A stretch of 64,000 nt of DNA from Lederbergia galactosidilytica (GCF_017873565.1 NZ_JAGGKH010000006.1:124001-188000), one strand, 5' to 3'. Counted from the first letter of the stretch, positions 19,134 to 28,661 are shown. Notes: generated by a model from the sequence alone, not told the origin. Numbers and translations are program-made.

Positions 19134-19754
19134 TCACTTTCGTTTCTTTGATTTTGTCTTTGTTTGCTTTTTCTTATGATCTTTTATGATTGTAAGGTGT
19201 ATTTTTTCTTCAAGAAATTGTAATACCTTTCCTACCTGAAAAATAATATTTCTTGAATAGGTGATAGCAAATGTTTTACCAAAAGCTTTCCCACCTACAG
19301 TAATAGCAGCTATAAGACTAGTTAATCCTACATTTAAAGCATAATCAAGTGGGGAATTATTAGCAATATCGTTGCTTTGAGCCAATTGAATGACTACTAA
19401 TGTTGTCGCCGTCCCACTAATAATTCCAGAGATATCCCCAATCACATCATTACAGAAACTAGCAAAGCGGTCGGCATTTCGAATAATACGAATAGAGTGC
19501 TTAGCACCATAAATTTTTCTCGCTGCCATGGAATGAAAAGGAACTTCATTTGCTGCAGTAGCTGCAATACCTATCATATCAAATATTATCCCAATCATGG
19601 CAATAAAAAGCACAATTATCAATCCAAAAGTCCATGAAACCCCGTGTAAGGCTCCATTGGAAGCGATTGAAAAAATAGCCGCTAACACAAATGTGATAAC
19701 GGCTATCGTGATGCTCCATTTCATTGATTTATGTACAACTTCTTTCATAATCAT
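19134..19754 (-). CDS. oapA: OLE RNA-associated membrane protein OapA
   Basis: 206-residue integral membrane protein related to the CNNM/DUF21 transmembrane domain but without CBS domains. Four hydrophobic segments are visible (about 13-33, 42-68, 107-125, 138-157), with an intervening FDMIGIAATAANEVPFHS motif and a very basic C-terminal tail (KKKQTKTKSKKRK). In Bacillus halodurans the gene in this exact position encodes OapA, which binds OLE RNA and places it at the membrane. It starts 21 bases after the OLE closing stem and ends 10 bases before dxs. An alternative ATG lies two codons downstream (ATG-ATT-ATG). Confidence 0.92.
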   Translation of the reverse strand: MIMKEVVHKSMKWSITIAVITFVLAAIFSIASNGALHGVSWTFGLIIVLFIAMIGIIFDMIGIAATAANEVPFHSMAARKIYGAKHSIRIIRNADRFASFCNDVIGDISGIISGTATTLVVIQLAQSNDIANNSPLDYALNVGLTSLIAAITVGGKAFGKTFAITYSRNIIFQVGKVLQFLEEKIHLTIIKDHKKKQTKTKSKKRK

Positions 19755-19775
19755 TTAATTCCATTCTTTCCATTA

Positions 19776-20381
19776 GTGTGCCGGATGGTCATAATAAGAG
19801 TAAAAATTACGGCTTAGGTCCAGTAGGTTTTCCCAAACAAATACCGAATGTCACCATCTCGGCGGTTTCCCTTTAAATTCGCTTTGACAAAGTCGCCTTA
19901 TGTCAGACTGGATTACCACTTAGTCCGCACTATAATCCCCTTATTACGTCAAAGAACAGTCTAGGAGATTTCCTCAACAACCCTGAACCTGGTTCCTAGC
20001 CTCTTTTGCAAAGCAGATTTCATATGGACGGAAAAAATAAGTACGATGGCCAACCGTGTCTTATTTCTTATAACCATAATCCCCTCTAACTTCACTCAAG
20101 GCAGGCTACGCTGCTAGTGATACCCTTTTGTCACATTGCAGGTCTATACTCCACTATTCATGCAGTGCAAATTACCAGCTGAATATGTGAAGCCTCCGCG
20201 GTAAAGGGTCTACGCCCACATGCCTTTGTGGATCGCCCTTAAACCTTTACTCCCAGCTCCGACCCAAGGCTGGGCTCCTCAAGCCGGAACAAGGAACTTC
20301 ATCGATATGCCCTTTAGTGAATTTTTAGGCCCACCTTCAGAACCGGTAGATTGACTAGAATACTGCACCATCCGGCGATGT
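19776..20381 (-). ncRNA. ole: OLE RNA (ornate, large, extremophilic RNA)
   Basis: A roughly 600-nt non-coding block on the minus strand between ispA and oapA. Its ends pair in a perfect 10-bp stem: ACCATCCGGC at 20367-20376 with GCCGGATGGT at 19780-19789. The interior is rich in local hairpins and has no long reading frame. Size (~0.6 kb), closing stem, and position directly before oapA in an isoprenoid gene cluster are the defining traits of OLE RNA, which is known to form a membrane RNP with OapA and to affect tolerance of short-chain alcohols, cold and Mg2+ stress. Ends are set from the closing stem and promoter, so they are accurate to a few bases only. Confidence 0.9.
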
Positions 20382-20387
20382 AGCGAA

Positions 20388-20416
20388 ATTATACCATATA
20401 TTTAAATTTTCATCAA
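20388..20416 (-). promoter_or_regulatory. SigA-type promoter of OLE RNA
   Basis: On the minus strand TTGATG (20411-20416) and TATAAT (20388-20393) are 17 bases apart, and TG one base before the -10 makes it an extended -10. The predicted start (about 20381) falls a few bases before the OLE closing stem. Confidence 0.8.
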
Positions 20417-20438
20417 TAAGAAGGAAATCAAGCAAGTG

Positions 20439-20488
20439 AAAAAAGAGAAATAACCAGTAAGTTTAACCAACCTACTATTTACTTCTCT
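20439..20488 (-). terminator. Terminator of the xseA-xseB-ispA unit
   Basis: A 16-position stem with one A-G mismatch and two G-T wobbles (20473-20488 with 20444-20459) is followed by TTTTTT on the minus strand. It separates ispA transcription from OLE RNA. Confidence 0.82.
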
Positions 20489-20528
20489 CCTTATAAAAGC
20501 CTTTTGTATATAATTATACTGGTAGGAT

Positions 20529-21413
20529 TTAATTATTGCGATCTGCAATTAAATCCGTTAGATAATAAAGCAGGTCTGTATTTTGATTCGTGAGATTTAA
20601 AGCTGCTTTAGCTTGTTCGGTATGATAAGATAACTGCTCATTAGCACCATCTAGAGTGAGTAACGCTGGATAAGTACTTTTTGCCTTACCGTCATCACTT
20701 CCAACAGGCTTGCCAATCACCTTTTCATCACCGATTACATCTAAAATATCATCGCTAATTTGGAAAGCCAATCCTAAATGCTGAGAAAATTCTTTGAATA
20801 ATTTTAATTCGTTCGCGTTTGCGCCAGCAATCTTTGCCCCAGCCAAGACACCAAAAGAGAGTAATTTCCCTGTTTTATGATGATGAATATATTCTAGCTC
20901 TTTAATCGTTAATTCCTTATTTTCCGCTTCGATATCTGCAACCTGTCCACCAACCATTCCGACCGGACCAGCATTTTTAGCCAATAATTGGATAAGCCAC
21001 ACTTTATCTGCATCATTTAGATTCTCGTCATTCGCAATAAGTTCAAAACCATATGTTAATAACCCATCCCCTGCCAATATAGCCAGAGCTTCTCCATATA
21101 CCTTATGATTTGTCGGCCTTCCGCGTCTTAAATCATCATCATCCATACTTGGTAAATCATCATGGATGAGAGAATATGTATGGATCATTTCTAAGGCACA
21201 TGCTGTCGCCATCCCCATTTCTGGGTCTTTCCCATATGCATGAATGGAGGCAAATAACAAAAGTGGACGAATTCTCTTGCCACCAGCTTTTAGCGAGTAT
21301 TTCATAGCATCTTTCAGTGATTTTGGTGCCGGTAATTCCTCTATTGCATGAATAAGATTTTCATCAAGTTTTTGTTTATAATGGTTGAAGTATTCTTCTA
21401 GGTTTACGCTCAC
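20529..21413 (-). CDS. ispA: Farnesyl diphosphate synthase (geranyltransferase)
   Basis: 294-residue all-helical prenyl synthase condensing IPP with DMAPP/GPP to farnesyl diphosphate, precursor of quinones and undecaprenyl phosphate. Both aspartate-rich Mg-binding motifs are seen: DDLPSMDDDDLRRG near residue 82 and DDILDVIGD near 225. It overlaps the end of xseB by four bases, showing translational coupling, and is followed by a strong terminator before OLE RNA. Confidence 0.96.
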   Translation of the reverse strand: MSVNLEEYFNHYKQKLDENLIHAIEELPAPKSLKDAMKYSLKAGGKRIRPLLLFASIHAYGKDPEMGMATACALEMIHTYSLIHDDLPSMDDDDLRRGRPTNHKVYGEALAILAGDGLLTYGFELIANDENLNDADKVWLIQLLAKNAGPVGMVGGQVADIEAENKELTIKELEYIHHHKTGKLLSFGVLAGAKIAGANANELKLFKEFSQHLGLAFQISDDILDVIGDEKVIGKPVGSDDGKAKSTYPALLTLDGANEQLSYHTEQAKAALNLTNQNTDLLYYLTDLIADRNN

Positions 21414-21640
21414 TCTTGCTCCTCCTCTTGGAGATGAAAATCCTCCTCTCCATGATCAGTTAAAACTTTTGTTAATTGTTCTTCTGCATTTTTTAGCCGG
21501 TCATGGCAAAACTTGGAATATTCCATCCCTTTTTGATAAATGCTTAATGCTTCCTCTAATGGAATATCACCTGATTCTAAACGCCCTACAATCTTTTCTA
21601 GTTCATTTATCGCTTGTTCAAATGTCATGTTTTCTTTCAT
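21410..21640 (-). CDS. xseB: Exodeoxyribonuclease VII small subunit
   Basis: 76-residue helical subunit of exonuclease VII. The typical core is visible: FEQAINELEKIVGRLESGD followed by LEEALSIYQKGMEYSKFC. The ATG at 21640 has AAAGGTG six bases upstream and is preferred over longer upstream starts inside xseA. It overlaps xseA by 23 bases and ispA by four. Confidence 0.93.
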   Translation of the reverse strand: MKENMTFEQAINELEKIVGRLESGDIPLEEALSIYQKGMEYSKFCHDRLKNAEEQLTKVLTDHGEEDFHLQEEEQE

Positions 21641-22988
21641 TGCTTTCACCTTTCTCCGCATAATCAACCGTACAATAATAATGCCCATCCATAACCCTGA
21701 CAATCATTTTTTCCCCAGATTTTAAAGCTTCCGTATTCTTGATTAACTTTCCTTTTTCATTATACGCTACACTAAAACCACGCTGTAAAATATTTAATGG
21801 ACTTAAAGCATCTAATTTTGAAACATTGTTCATGAAAGTGTGATGTTTTTGCTTTATAACAAATTGTGTCTGCTTATTTAATCGTTCGCGAAGATAGCGT
21901 AACTTCTCCTTATGTAATTCGATTTTTGTAGCAGGATGACGTGCCATTAATGCCTGGTTTAATTTACGGAAACGTTCCATCTTTTGGCGTAATAAACGTT
22001 CTTGAGATGTTTGCAATCTCTCGATCCAGCGGTCTACCGTCTCCCATTTTTGCTCGTAAATTTTATGGGGGTGACGATAGATATAAGATTGCCGCAAATA
22101 ATTCAGTTGAATTTTTTTTGAACGGATGGTTTCAGCCATTCCTCGATTTAATCGATTTTGTAAATTCAATAGTCGCTCCGTTAATTCCTCTACATGTGGG
22201 ACGGCTAGTTCTGCAGCTCCGGTGGGTGTAGGCGCACGTAAGTCTGCAACAAAATCTGTAATCGTAAAATCTGTCTCATGTCCTATCGCGGAAATAATGG
22301 GAATGCTGGATTGAAAAACGGCCCTTACTACAGGTTCCTCATTAAAAGCCCACAGATCTTCAATTGAGCCACCCCCTCTACCCACAATGAGCACATCAAT
22401 ATCTCGACGATTGTTGGCAGCTTGTATTGCTTCAACGATTGAGTTTCCTGCATGCATTCCTTGTACAAGAGCAGGTAATAAGAGGATTTCTCCCATTGGA
22501 TAGCGTCTTTTGATTGTTGTAATGATATCTCGGACGGCTGCACCAGTAGGAGAGGTGATGATTCCGATCTTTTGCGGATAAGGTGGAATTGGCTTTTTAT
22601 GAGAAGATTGAAATAGCCCTTCTATCTCTAATTTTTCCTTTAATTGTTCATAAGCAAGAAATAACTCTCCGATCCCATCTGGCAACATCTCTTGCACATA
22701 GATTTGATATTGACCTGATTGTTCATATATCGAGATATTTCCTTTAATAAGTACATGCAAACCATTTTCCGGGTTAAATTTCATTGTTCTAGCAGACCTC
22801 GAAAACATGACAGCCATAATTCTTGCTTGATCATCTTTTAAGGTGAAATATAAGTGTCCACTCGTATGCTTTTTAAAGTTTGAAATTTCACCCTTCACAA
22901 AAACATTCATTAAATGGGGGTCCACATCAAACTTTCTTTTTATGTATTTCGTTAAGGCTTGGACAGATAAATAGGATGGATTCTTCAT
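21618..22988 (-). CDS. xseA: Exodeoxyribonuclease VII large subunit
   Basis: 456-residue catalytic subunit that degrades single-stranded DNA. An N-terminal OB-fold domain (residues 5-110, with KGEISNFKKHTSGHLYFTLKD) is followed by the catalytic domain (GIITSPTGAAVRDI, VGRGGGSIEDLWAFN, SAIGHETDFTI) and a C-terminal helical region that binds XseB. Length is normal. Confidence 0.96.
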   Translation of the reverse strand: MKNPSYLSVQALTKYIKRKFDVDPHLMNVFVKGEISNFKKHTSGHLYFTLKDDQARIMAVMFSRSARTMKFNPENGLHVLIKGNISIYEQSGQYQIYVQEMLPDGIGELFLAYEQLKEKLEIEGLFQSSHKKPIPPYPQKIGIITSPTGAAVRDIITTIKRRYPMGEILLLPALVQGMHAGNSIVEAIQAANNRRDIDVLIVGRGGGSIEDLWAFNEEPVVRAVFQSSIPIISAIGHETDFTITDFVADLRAPTPTGAAELAVPHVEELTERLLNLQNRLNRGMAETIRSKKIQLNYLRQSYIYRHPHKIYEQKWETVDRWIERLQTSQERLLRQKMERFRKLNQALMARHPATKIELHKEKLRYLRERLNKQTQFVIKQKHHTFMNNVSKLDALSPLNILQRGFSVAYNEKGKLIKNTEALKSGEKMIVRVMDGHYYCTVDYAEKGESNERKHDI

Positions 22989-23179
22989 TTCTTCACCTTC
23001 CCCTTAAATCCGTTTTTAACGGATGAACATCTTTGAGCACAAAGGTCTTGTTTTTGGATTAGCATAAAACTTTGTATTTCATCAATGAAGCATAAACTCT
23101 ATATAAGATTGCTAGTTACTGGACATTCAGTAGCTAGGAGAAAGTTTTATATTGATTACATAACATTTCCAATTCATAT

Positions 23180-23216
23180 AATAAAAGCTGCATTCCATAA
23201 CTGGATGACAGCTTCT
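23180..23216 (-). terminator. Terminator of folD
   Basis: On the minus strand AAGCTGTCATCCA pairs with TGGAATGCAGCTT (small bulges), followed by TTATT. It sits 17 bases after the folD stop codon. Confidence 0.72.
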
Positions 23217-23232
23217 ATTTATGCTCTTAATT

Positions 23233-24114
23233 CTATTGTACTCGTTTTTTTTCCTGATTGCGATGATTTAATTTATTTTTGGCTGACTTCACTGTGTTGT
23301 ACAATAACATCGTAATGGTCATAGGGCCAACACCACCTGGAACCGGAGTAATATGGCCAGCTTTATTGGAAACATCTGCAAAGTCAACATCTCCACATAA
23401 TTTTCCATTTTCATCACGGTTCATGCCTACATCAATAACAGTGGCACCTTCCTTCACATATTCCGATGTGATCATTTTTGCTTTACCAATAGCGGCTACT
23501 AATATATCTGCTTCTTTTGTGCATGATGCTAAATCTTTTGTCTTTGAATGCGTGTAAGTGACAGTGGCATTGTCGTTCAATAAGAGTTGGCCCATTGGTT
23601 TTCCAACAATATTACTTCTCCCAACAATAACTGCATTTTTTCCAGCAATAGTAATTCCTTCATACTTTAGCATCTCCATAATGCCAAAAGGTGTACATGG
23701 AAAAAATGTGTCTTGGCCTGTCATCATTTTCCCAATATTAATAGGATGAAATCCATCTACATCTTTTTCAGGAGAGATTGTTTCAATTACTTTCTTATCG
23801 GAAATATGTTTGGGTAGTGGTAGCTGTACTAAAATCCCATGAATATCATCACGGTTATTTAATTCTTCAATATGCTGTAACAACTCATTTTCCGTGATAC
23901 TTTCTGGAAGTTCGATCAAAATCGATTCCATCCCTATCGCTTTGCAACTTTTTTGTTTGGATGTAACATATGTTCGAGAAGCCTGGTTATCCCCAACAAG
24001 AATTACTGCAAGTCCTGGCTTTATTCCCGCTTCTATCAGTTCTTCTACTTCTTTTTTAAGATTTTCTCGGGTTGCTTGGGCTATTTTCTTTCCATCAATT
24101 AATTTAGCTGTCAT
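23233..24114 (-). CDS. folD: Methylenetetrahydrofolate dehydrogenase/cyclohydrolase
   Basis: 293-residue bifunctional enzyme that interconverts methylene-, methenyl- and formyl-tetrahydrofolate in one-carbon metabolism. Family signatures: the [17 protein letters not shown] block with the catalytic Tyr and Lys, VQLPLPKHI, and the NADP-binding [15 protein letters not shown], ending with [10 protein letters not shown]. The ATG at 24114 follows GGAGG by seven bases, so the upstream frame extension is not used. It is slightly longer at the C-terminus than the B. subtilis protein, with a basic tail. Confidence 0.96.
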   Translation of the reverse strand: MTAKLIDGKKIAQATRENLKKEVEELIEAGIKPGLAVILVGDNQASRTYVTSKQKSCKAIGMESILIELPESITENELLQHIEELNNRDDIHGILVQLPLPKHISDKKVIETISPEKDVDGFHPINIGKMMTGQDTFFPCTPFGIMEMLKYEGITIAGKNAVIVGRSNIVGKPMGQLLLNDNATVTYTHSKTKDLASCTKEADILVAAIGKAKMITSEYVKEGATVIDVGMNRDENGKLCGDVDFADVSNKAGHITPVPGGVGPMTITMLLYNTVKSAKNKLNHRNQEKKRVQ

Positions 24115-24468
24115 TCTCTTCCCTCCTGAATGTCTTAAGGTTAACATAAACGTCCATTAGCGATGTACAAATAGGAATAGATTCCGGGAATGGTCCATTA
24201 TCTTTTTGCTTCAGCTTTTCATGTTTTTTAACATATTCCCACCATTTGTAACTAGACGACAGATACATCCTTAGGTAAGCCAACCTTAACTTTCACAAGC
24301 AGTCACCAAAAGTCGCACGGTAGTTTTAAATATGCTAACCTATATGTAAAAAAGGGCGGAGCCGTATCCATTTGGCATGTCATATAGATTACAAACACAA
24401 CACTATATGATGCTAGACACGTGCTACACACCCAAACGCGATTAATATGCTTAGTGATTAGATATTAG
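24115..24468. other. Gene-free stretch between folD and nusB
   Basis: No reading frame with a ribosome site and no recognised RNA motif. It is moderately AT-rich with a few short GC patches such as GGGCGGAGCCGTATCC near 24353. No clear terminator for nusB was found. Confidence 0.4.
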
Positions 24469-24855
24469 TTATCTTTCTTTTTTCGCTTTGGATAAGATTC
24501 CATTAATAAATTTCCCTGATCGATCATCACCGAATATCTTTGCAATTTCAATGGCTTCATTAATTGCCACGTTTTCAGGTATTTCTTGATTAAACAGTAA
24601 TTCATACATACCTATTCTTAATATGGTTATATCTACCTTAGCTAAACGATCCAGTGTCCAATTTTCTAAATGTTTTTGGATTTCAGCATCAATTTCAGGT
24701 AAATGCTGAATGGTCCCCTCAACTAATTGTTGTAAGAAAGGATCCTTGCTTTCATCTTCTAATACATTTTCAATAGCCTCATCAGCTTCTATTCCACTTA
24801 TATTCATTTGGAATAAAGCTTGTAATGCCTTCTCACGTGCAGTTCTTCTTTTCAT
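24469..24855 (-). CDS. nusB: Transcription antitermination factor NusB
   Basis: 128-residue all-helical RNA-binding protein that acts with NusE on boxA of rRNA operons. The N-terminus [17 protein letters not shown] and the C-terminal [24 protein letters not shown] are family hallmarks. It lies downstream of yqhY after a GC-rich repeat. Confidence 0.95.
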   Translation of the reverse strand: MKRRTAREKALQALFQMNISGIEADEAIENVLEDESKDPFLQQLVEGTIQHLPEIDAEIQKHLENWTLDRLAKVDITILRIGMYELLFNQEIPENVAINEAIEIAKIFGDDRSGKFINGILSKAKKER

Positions 24856-24869
24856 GTAATATAAGATCT

Positions 24870-25032
24870 CCTTTAGGCCCGTATGATGCGGGTCAGAACA
24901 GCGTGGCCACAGGATGTGGCCAATTTAGCCTTTGATGGGCTTTTGAGCTCGCCCGGCGTAGAGTCAGGACGGTGTGACGATCATTGTTGCGGCCTTAACC
25001 GTTCTCTCCTCTATCGAGCTTGCCTCGCTTTT
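24870..25032. repeat. GC-rich palindromic repeat-like insertion between yqhY and nusB
   Basis: This 160-base patch is much richer in G+C than its surroundings and contains several dyads: CCCGTATGATGCGGG near 24880, TGGCCACA-TCC-TGTGGCCA near 24903-24921, and a CGAGCTTGCCTCGC end. It does not encode a protein with a ribosome site. The pattern matches what I recall of dispersed GC-rich intergenic repeats in Bacillaceae, but copy number cannot be judged from one window. Confidence 0.5.
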
Positions 25033-25036
25033 CTAA

Positions 25037-25450
25037 TTATTCTTCAATTCCTGTTTCATGCTCTAATTTTTGGGTTTCAAATGTAACCCCAACGATATGA
25101 ATATTGACCTCTTTTGCTTCTAAAGCAGTCATATTATAAAGCGTTTGTTTAATATTGTCTTGTACTTTTTGGGCAACTGTGGGAATTGATACACCAAAAT
25201 CCATCAAGCAGAACACGTCTACTTTAATTCCCTCATCTGTTAACTCAACTCGGATACCTTTTCCATGGTTTTTCTTTCCTAGCTTTTCAACAACGCCACT
25301 AGCGAAATTACCCCGCATTTGCGCAATCCCATCTACTTCAGATGCAGCAATCCCCGCAATGACTTCAATCACTTCTGGAGCGATTTCGATTTTACCGTGG
25401 CTTTGTTCATCATCCTGAATCATTTCCAACATATTTAATGTTTCTTCCAC
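25037..25450 (-). CDS. yqhY: Asp23/Gls24 family protein YqhY
   Basis: 137-residue member of the Asp23/DUF322 family. The GKIEIAPEVIEVIAGIAASEVDG motif opens the domain and KVDVFCLMDFGVSIP follows. In B. subtilis YqhY is linked to acetyl-CoA carboxylase activity and its loss causes acetate-related suppressors in acc genes. The location next to accBC fits. The start is taken as GTG at 25450, six bases after GGGGGTG; a TTG 15 bases further upstream falls inside the ribosome site. Confidence 0.92.
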   Translation of the reverse strand: MEETLNMLEMIQDDEQSHGKIEIAPEVIEVIAGIAASEVDGIAQMRGNFASGVVEKLGKKNHGKGIRVELTDEGIKVDVFCLMDFGVSIPTVAQKVQDNIKQTLYNMTALEAKEVNIHIVGVTFETQKLEHETGIEE

Positions 25451-25465
25451 GCTTTGCACCCCCAA

Positions 25466-26821
25466 TTATTTTTGACCCATTACATCATGGATTTCAAGAA
25501 ACTTTGTATTAAAGTCCCCGTTTACAAATGTTTCATTCTCCAATAGATTTAAATGAAATGGGATGGTTGTTTTAATTCCTTCAATTACAAATTCTCCTAA
25601 GGCACGCTTCATTTTTGCAATTGCTTCATCACGGGTTTTTCCATAAGAAATGACCTTTGCTACCATTGAATCATAGTATGGCGGGATTGTATAGCCTGGA
25701 TATACACCAGAATCAACTCTTACCCCCGGTCCTCCTGGAGCTAGGTACATTTCAATCCGTCCAGCAGATGGCATAAAGTTCTTTTCAGGGTTTTCTGCAT
25801 TAATTCTACATTCTATCGACCAACCACGAAATTCAACATCTTCCTGCTTGAGAAGAAGTTGTTCCCCTGATGCAACACGAATTTGTTCTTTTATCAAGTC
25901 GATGCCAGTAACCATTTCTGTAACAGGATGCTCAACTTGGATCCTCGTATTCATCTCCATGAAATAAAACTCTTGACTCCCTCTATCATAAATAAATTCA
26001 ATCGTACCAGCTCCAGTATATTCTACCGCTTTTGCGGCTTGAACAGCTGCCTGGCCCATTTTTTCTCGTGTCTCATGATCAATAGCTGGAGATGGAGTTT
26101 CCTCTAATAATTTTTGCAATCTTCTTTGAATGGAACAATCTCTTTCACCGAGATGAATGACATTCCCAAACTGATCTGCCAAAACTTGAATTTCTACATG
26201 GCGGAAATCCTCGATATATTTTTCTAAATAAACACCGGGATCACCGAAAGCTGTCTCAGCTTCTTGTCTTGTGATTTTAATTCCTTTCGTTAATTCATCC
26301 TCTGTCCGGGCTACTCGAATGCCTTTTCCGCCGCCACCAGCCGTCGCTTTAATAATAACTGGATATCCCATTTCATTTGCTAAATCAATGGCGTCCTCAA
26401 TATCTTCAATAATACCACGGGAACCTGGGACAATAGGTACCCCTGCTTGTTTCATTGTCTCTCTAGCAACATCTTTTGTACCCATTTTAGAAATTGCATC
26501 TGGGCTAGGCCCTACAAAGATAATATTACATACACGGCATAATTCCGCGAAATCTGCATTTTCAGCTAAAAAGCCATAACCAGGATGAATTGCATCGCAG
26601 CCTGTTAATTTAGCTACCCCTACGACATTTAACGTATTTAAATAACTATCTTTAGAGGCATTTGGCCCAATACAATAAGCTTCATCAGCAAGCTGGACAT
26701 GAAGAGCTTCCTGGTCTGCTTCAGAATAAACAGCTACTGTCTCAATATCCATTTCTTTACATGCCCTAATAATTCTTACTGCGATTTCGCCTCTATTGGC
26801 GATTAATAATTTTTTTATCAT
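25466..26821 (-). CDS. accC: Acetyl-CoA carboxylase, biotin carboxylase subunit
   Basis: 451-residue ATP-grasp enzyme carboxylating biotin on AccB, the first half-reaction of fatty acid synthesis. Seen: N-terminal [18 protein letters not shown], the glycine-rich ATP loop [12 protein letters not shown] near residue 160, [13 protein letters not shown], and the catalytic [13 protein letters not shown] near residue 290. It is downstream of accB by 12 bases and upstream of yqhY. Confidence 0.97.
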   Translation of the reverse strand: MIKKLLIANRGEIAVRIIRACKEMDIETVAVYSEADQEALHVQLADEAYCIGPNASKDSYLNTLNVVGVAKLTGCDAIHPGYGFLAENADFAELCRVCNIIFVGPSPDAISKMGTKDVARETMKQAGVPIVPGSRGIIEDIEDAIDLANEMGYPVIIKATAGGGGKGIRVARTEDELTKGIKITRQEAETAFGDPGVYLEKYIEDFRHVEIQVLADQFGNVIHLGERDCSIQRRLQKLLEETPSPAIDHETREKMGQAAVQAAKAVEYTGAGTIEFIYDRGSQEFYFMEMNTRIQVEHPVTEMVTGIDLIKEQIRVASGEQLLLKQEDVEFRGWSIECRINAENPEKNFMPSAGRIEMYLAPGGPGVRVDSGVYPGYTIPPYYDSMVAKVISYGKTRDEAIAKMKRALGEFVIEGIKTTIPFHLNLLENETFVNGDFNTKFLEIHDVMGQK

Positions 26822-26833
26822 AGCCCATACTCC

Positions 26834-27322
26834 TTACTTTTGCTTGACCAAGAATAATGGTTGACCATATTCAACCAATTGACCATCCTTAACAAGGATT
26901 TCAACAATTTCCCCTTCAACCTCTGCTTCAATTTCATTGAATAATTTCATTGCCTCTACGATACAAACAATCGAATCTTCATTGACTGTTGAACCCACTT
27001 CAACGTAAGCTGGAGTATCAGGGGAAGATGCCATATAGAAAGTTCCTACCATCGGAGAAACAATTTTATGAAATTGTTCTGATTCAACTTGTGAAGTATT
27101 TTCTTGCTCATTATTTTGTGGTGCACTTACTTCCACTGCTGGTGGTGTAGATGGCTGAGCAATAGCTGCAGGAATAGTATTAATTGATGGCCCTTGAACC
27201 ACTTCTACGCTAGTACGCTTTTTCAATTCTACTTTAGATCCTTCATGTTTATACACAAATTCTTCTATGGAAGATTGATCAATTAATTTGATAATCTCGC
27301 GGATTTCTTCTATTTTCAACAT
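26834..27322 (-). CDS. accB: Biotin carboxyl carrier protein of acetyl-CoA carboxylase
   Basis: 162 residues. A short N-terminal region, an Ala/Pro/Gln-rich linker (about 45-80), and a C-terminal biotinyl domain with Lys126 in the [11 protein letters not shown] motif. It carries biotin between AccC and the carboxyltransferase. accB and accC form a typical pair here. Confidence 0.96.
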   Translation of the reverse strand: MLKIEEIREIIKLIDQSSIEEFVYKHEGSKVELKKRTSVEVVQGPSINTIPAAIAQPSTPPAVEVSAPQNNEQENTSQVESEQFHKIVSPMVGTFYMASSPDTPAYVEVGSTVNEDSIVCIVEAMKLFNEIEAEVEGEIVEILVKDGQLVEYGQPLFLVKQK

Positions 27323-27417
27323 AATGACACTCCTTAAAATTTATGAGTAGCTGCTAATATCATAATATAATACCTAATAAAAATTCAATCCTTCCTTTCC
27401 TATTCTTAAAAAAACAT

Positions 27418-27457
27418 GAAAAAAGAAATGGGACGGATGGGATTCTCCCCTCCGTCC
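27418..27457 (-). terminator. Terminator of the spoIIIA operon
   Basis: On the minus strand GGACGGA (27451-27457) pairs with TCCGTCC (27431-27437), followed by CATTTCTTTTTT. It lies just after spoIIIAH. Confidence 0.82.
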
Positions 27458-27462
27458 TTGGC

Positions 27463-27996
27463 TTATTTCGTATCAAATTCGATATTCGGTACATAATTTG
27501 TGCTGATCTCATCTTTAACAACTTTAAGAATATTTACAGCATCCGCTTTTGAATGCTCTTCTGCCTTCACTAAAATGTTGACTGTTTGATTTTCAATTTC
27601 AACTAATGCATCACTATAACCTAATCCTTTTATACTTGTTTCTATAATTTGTTCTTTTGTCGTAAGTTCATCAATTTTTTCCATTTCATCATATAATTTG
27701 TTTTTTTCATCCGCTGTTAATTCCTTCTCACCCAATTGATTTTGTAAACTCATCTTTTCTTCGCCACGCTTGTCTTGCAAGTCCATGCGAATTGCTTCAT
27801 AGACTTCATCACCTGCCGCCTGAGTCAGAATTTCTAAGTCTTTATCACTCATTTGGTTACTAGCGCTTTCGGCATCCTCTTTACCACTTGTCGCCAAATC
27901 ATTAGGTGCTGGTTCCTGTAAAACATAATAAACCGATAATACGACCACAAGACTTAACATTGTTAATAGCCAAACCGTTTGCTTTTTCAAAAGCAT
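27463..27996 (-). CDS. spoIIIAH: Stage III sporulation protein AH (SpoIIIAH, Q-channel)
   Basis: 177-residue mother-cell protein whose extracellular YscJ-like domain binds forespore SpoIIQ to make the channel across the intermembrane space. One membrane helix at residues 7-27 is followed by an acidic linker and a C-terminal ring-building domain. It overlaps spoIIIAG at one base and ends the operon. Confidence 0.95.
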   Translation of the reverse strand: MLLKKQTVWLLTMLSLVVVLSVYYVLQEPAPNDLATSGKEDAESASNQMSDKDLEILTQAAGDEVYEAIRMDLQDKRGEEKMSLQNQLGEKELTADEKNKLYDEMEKIDELTTKEQIIETSIKGLGYSDALVEIENQTVNILVKAEEHSKADAVNILKVVKDEISTNYVPNIEFDTK

Positions 27997-28661
27997 TAAG
28001 ATTCCCCCTTAGATTTTTTTGGAATAACTGCAACCTTGTGAACAGGTACATTTAAAGATTTTGTCACAGCTTCTCTAATCCACTTTTTCACTTGCATATT
28101 CTCCGCCCCTTCTGCCACAACCAAAACACCTTGAATATCTGGCTTTTTTGTTTCTGAAGTTAGAGGCGTTTCTTTATCTCCATTTTGGATGATAACAATT
28201 TGTTCTTCTTTTGATTGGTCTTCAACTTGTCTAGTCCCTCCGTTTGTGTCCCCTTCTTGAGTTGTCTGATTTCTTAAGATAGTATCTTTTTCAAATACTT
28301 TTTTTTCGGTTGCTGAGACATTGACAATAACGGTTACACTTCGAACTCCTACAATTGATTCCAAAGCCTCTTTTAGCTGCTGTTCATACTGATCTTCAAA
28401 TAACTTCATCCCATCATTTGATTCCGATTGATTTGAGCCAAATGCTTCGGAACTTTCTTCAGGAGCTGTTTTATCTAAAACGGCTGCTGGATGTTCATCC
28501 CCATCATTGTTCCACATGCTGCCCATGATCATAAATAAAGCTCCTAAGGCGAGTAAGATGAGAAGATAAGATGTTTTTCCGCCATTTTTTCTGGGAGGCA
28601 TTTGTTTAAGGCTCTCTAATTTTTCCTTTAACCATTGAAACGGATTATTATGATTCGCCAT
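27996..28661 (-). CDS. spoIIIAG: Stage III sporulation protein AG
   Basis: 221-residue protein with one membrane helix (about residues 30-50) and a large extracellular ring-building domain, SpoIIIAG, which forms a wide ring in the SpoIIIA-SpoIIQ channel. The ATG at 28661 is inside the end of spoIIIAF and follows GGAGG by 12 bases; a start 11 codons upstream is possible. Confidence 0.94.
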   Translation of the reverse strand: MANHNNPFQWLKEKLESLKQMPPRKNGGKTSYLLILLALGALFMIMGSMWNNDGDEHPAAVLDKTAPEESSEAFGSNQSESNDGMKLFEDQYEQQLKEALESIVGVRSVTVIVNVSATEKKVFEKDTILRNQTTQEGDTNGGTRQVEDQSKEEQIVIIQNGDKETPLTSETKKPDIQGVLVVAEGAENMQVKKWIREAVTKSLNVPVHKVAVIPKKSKGES

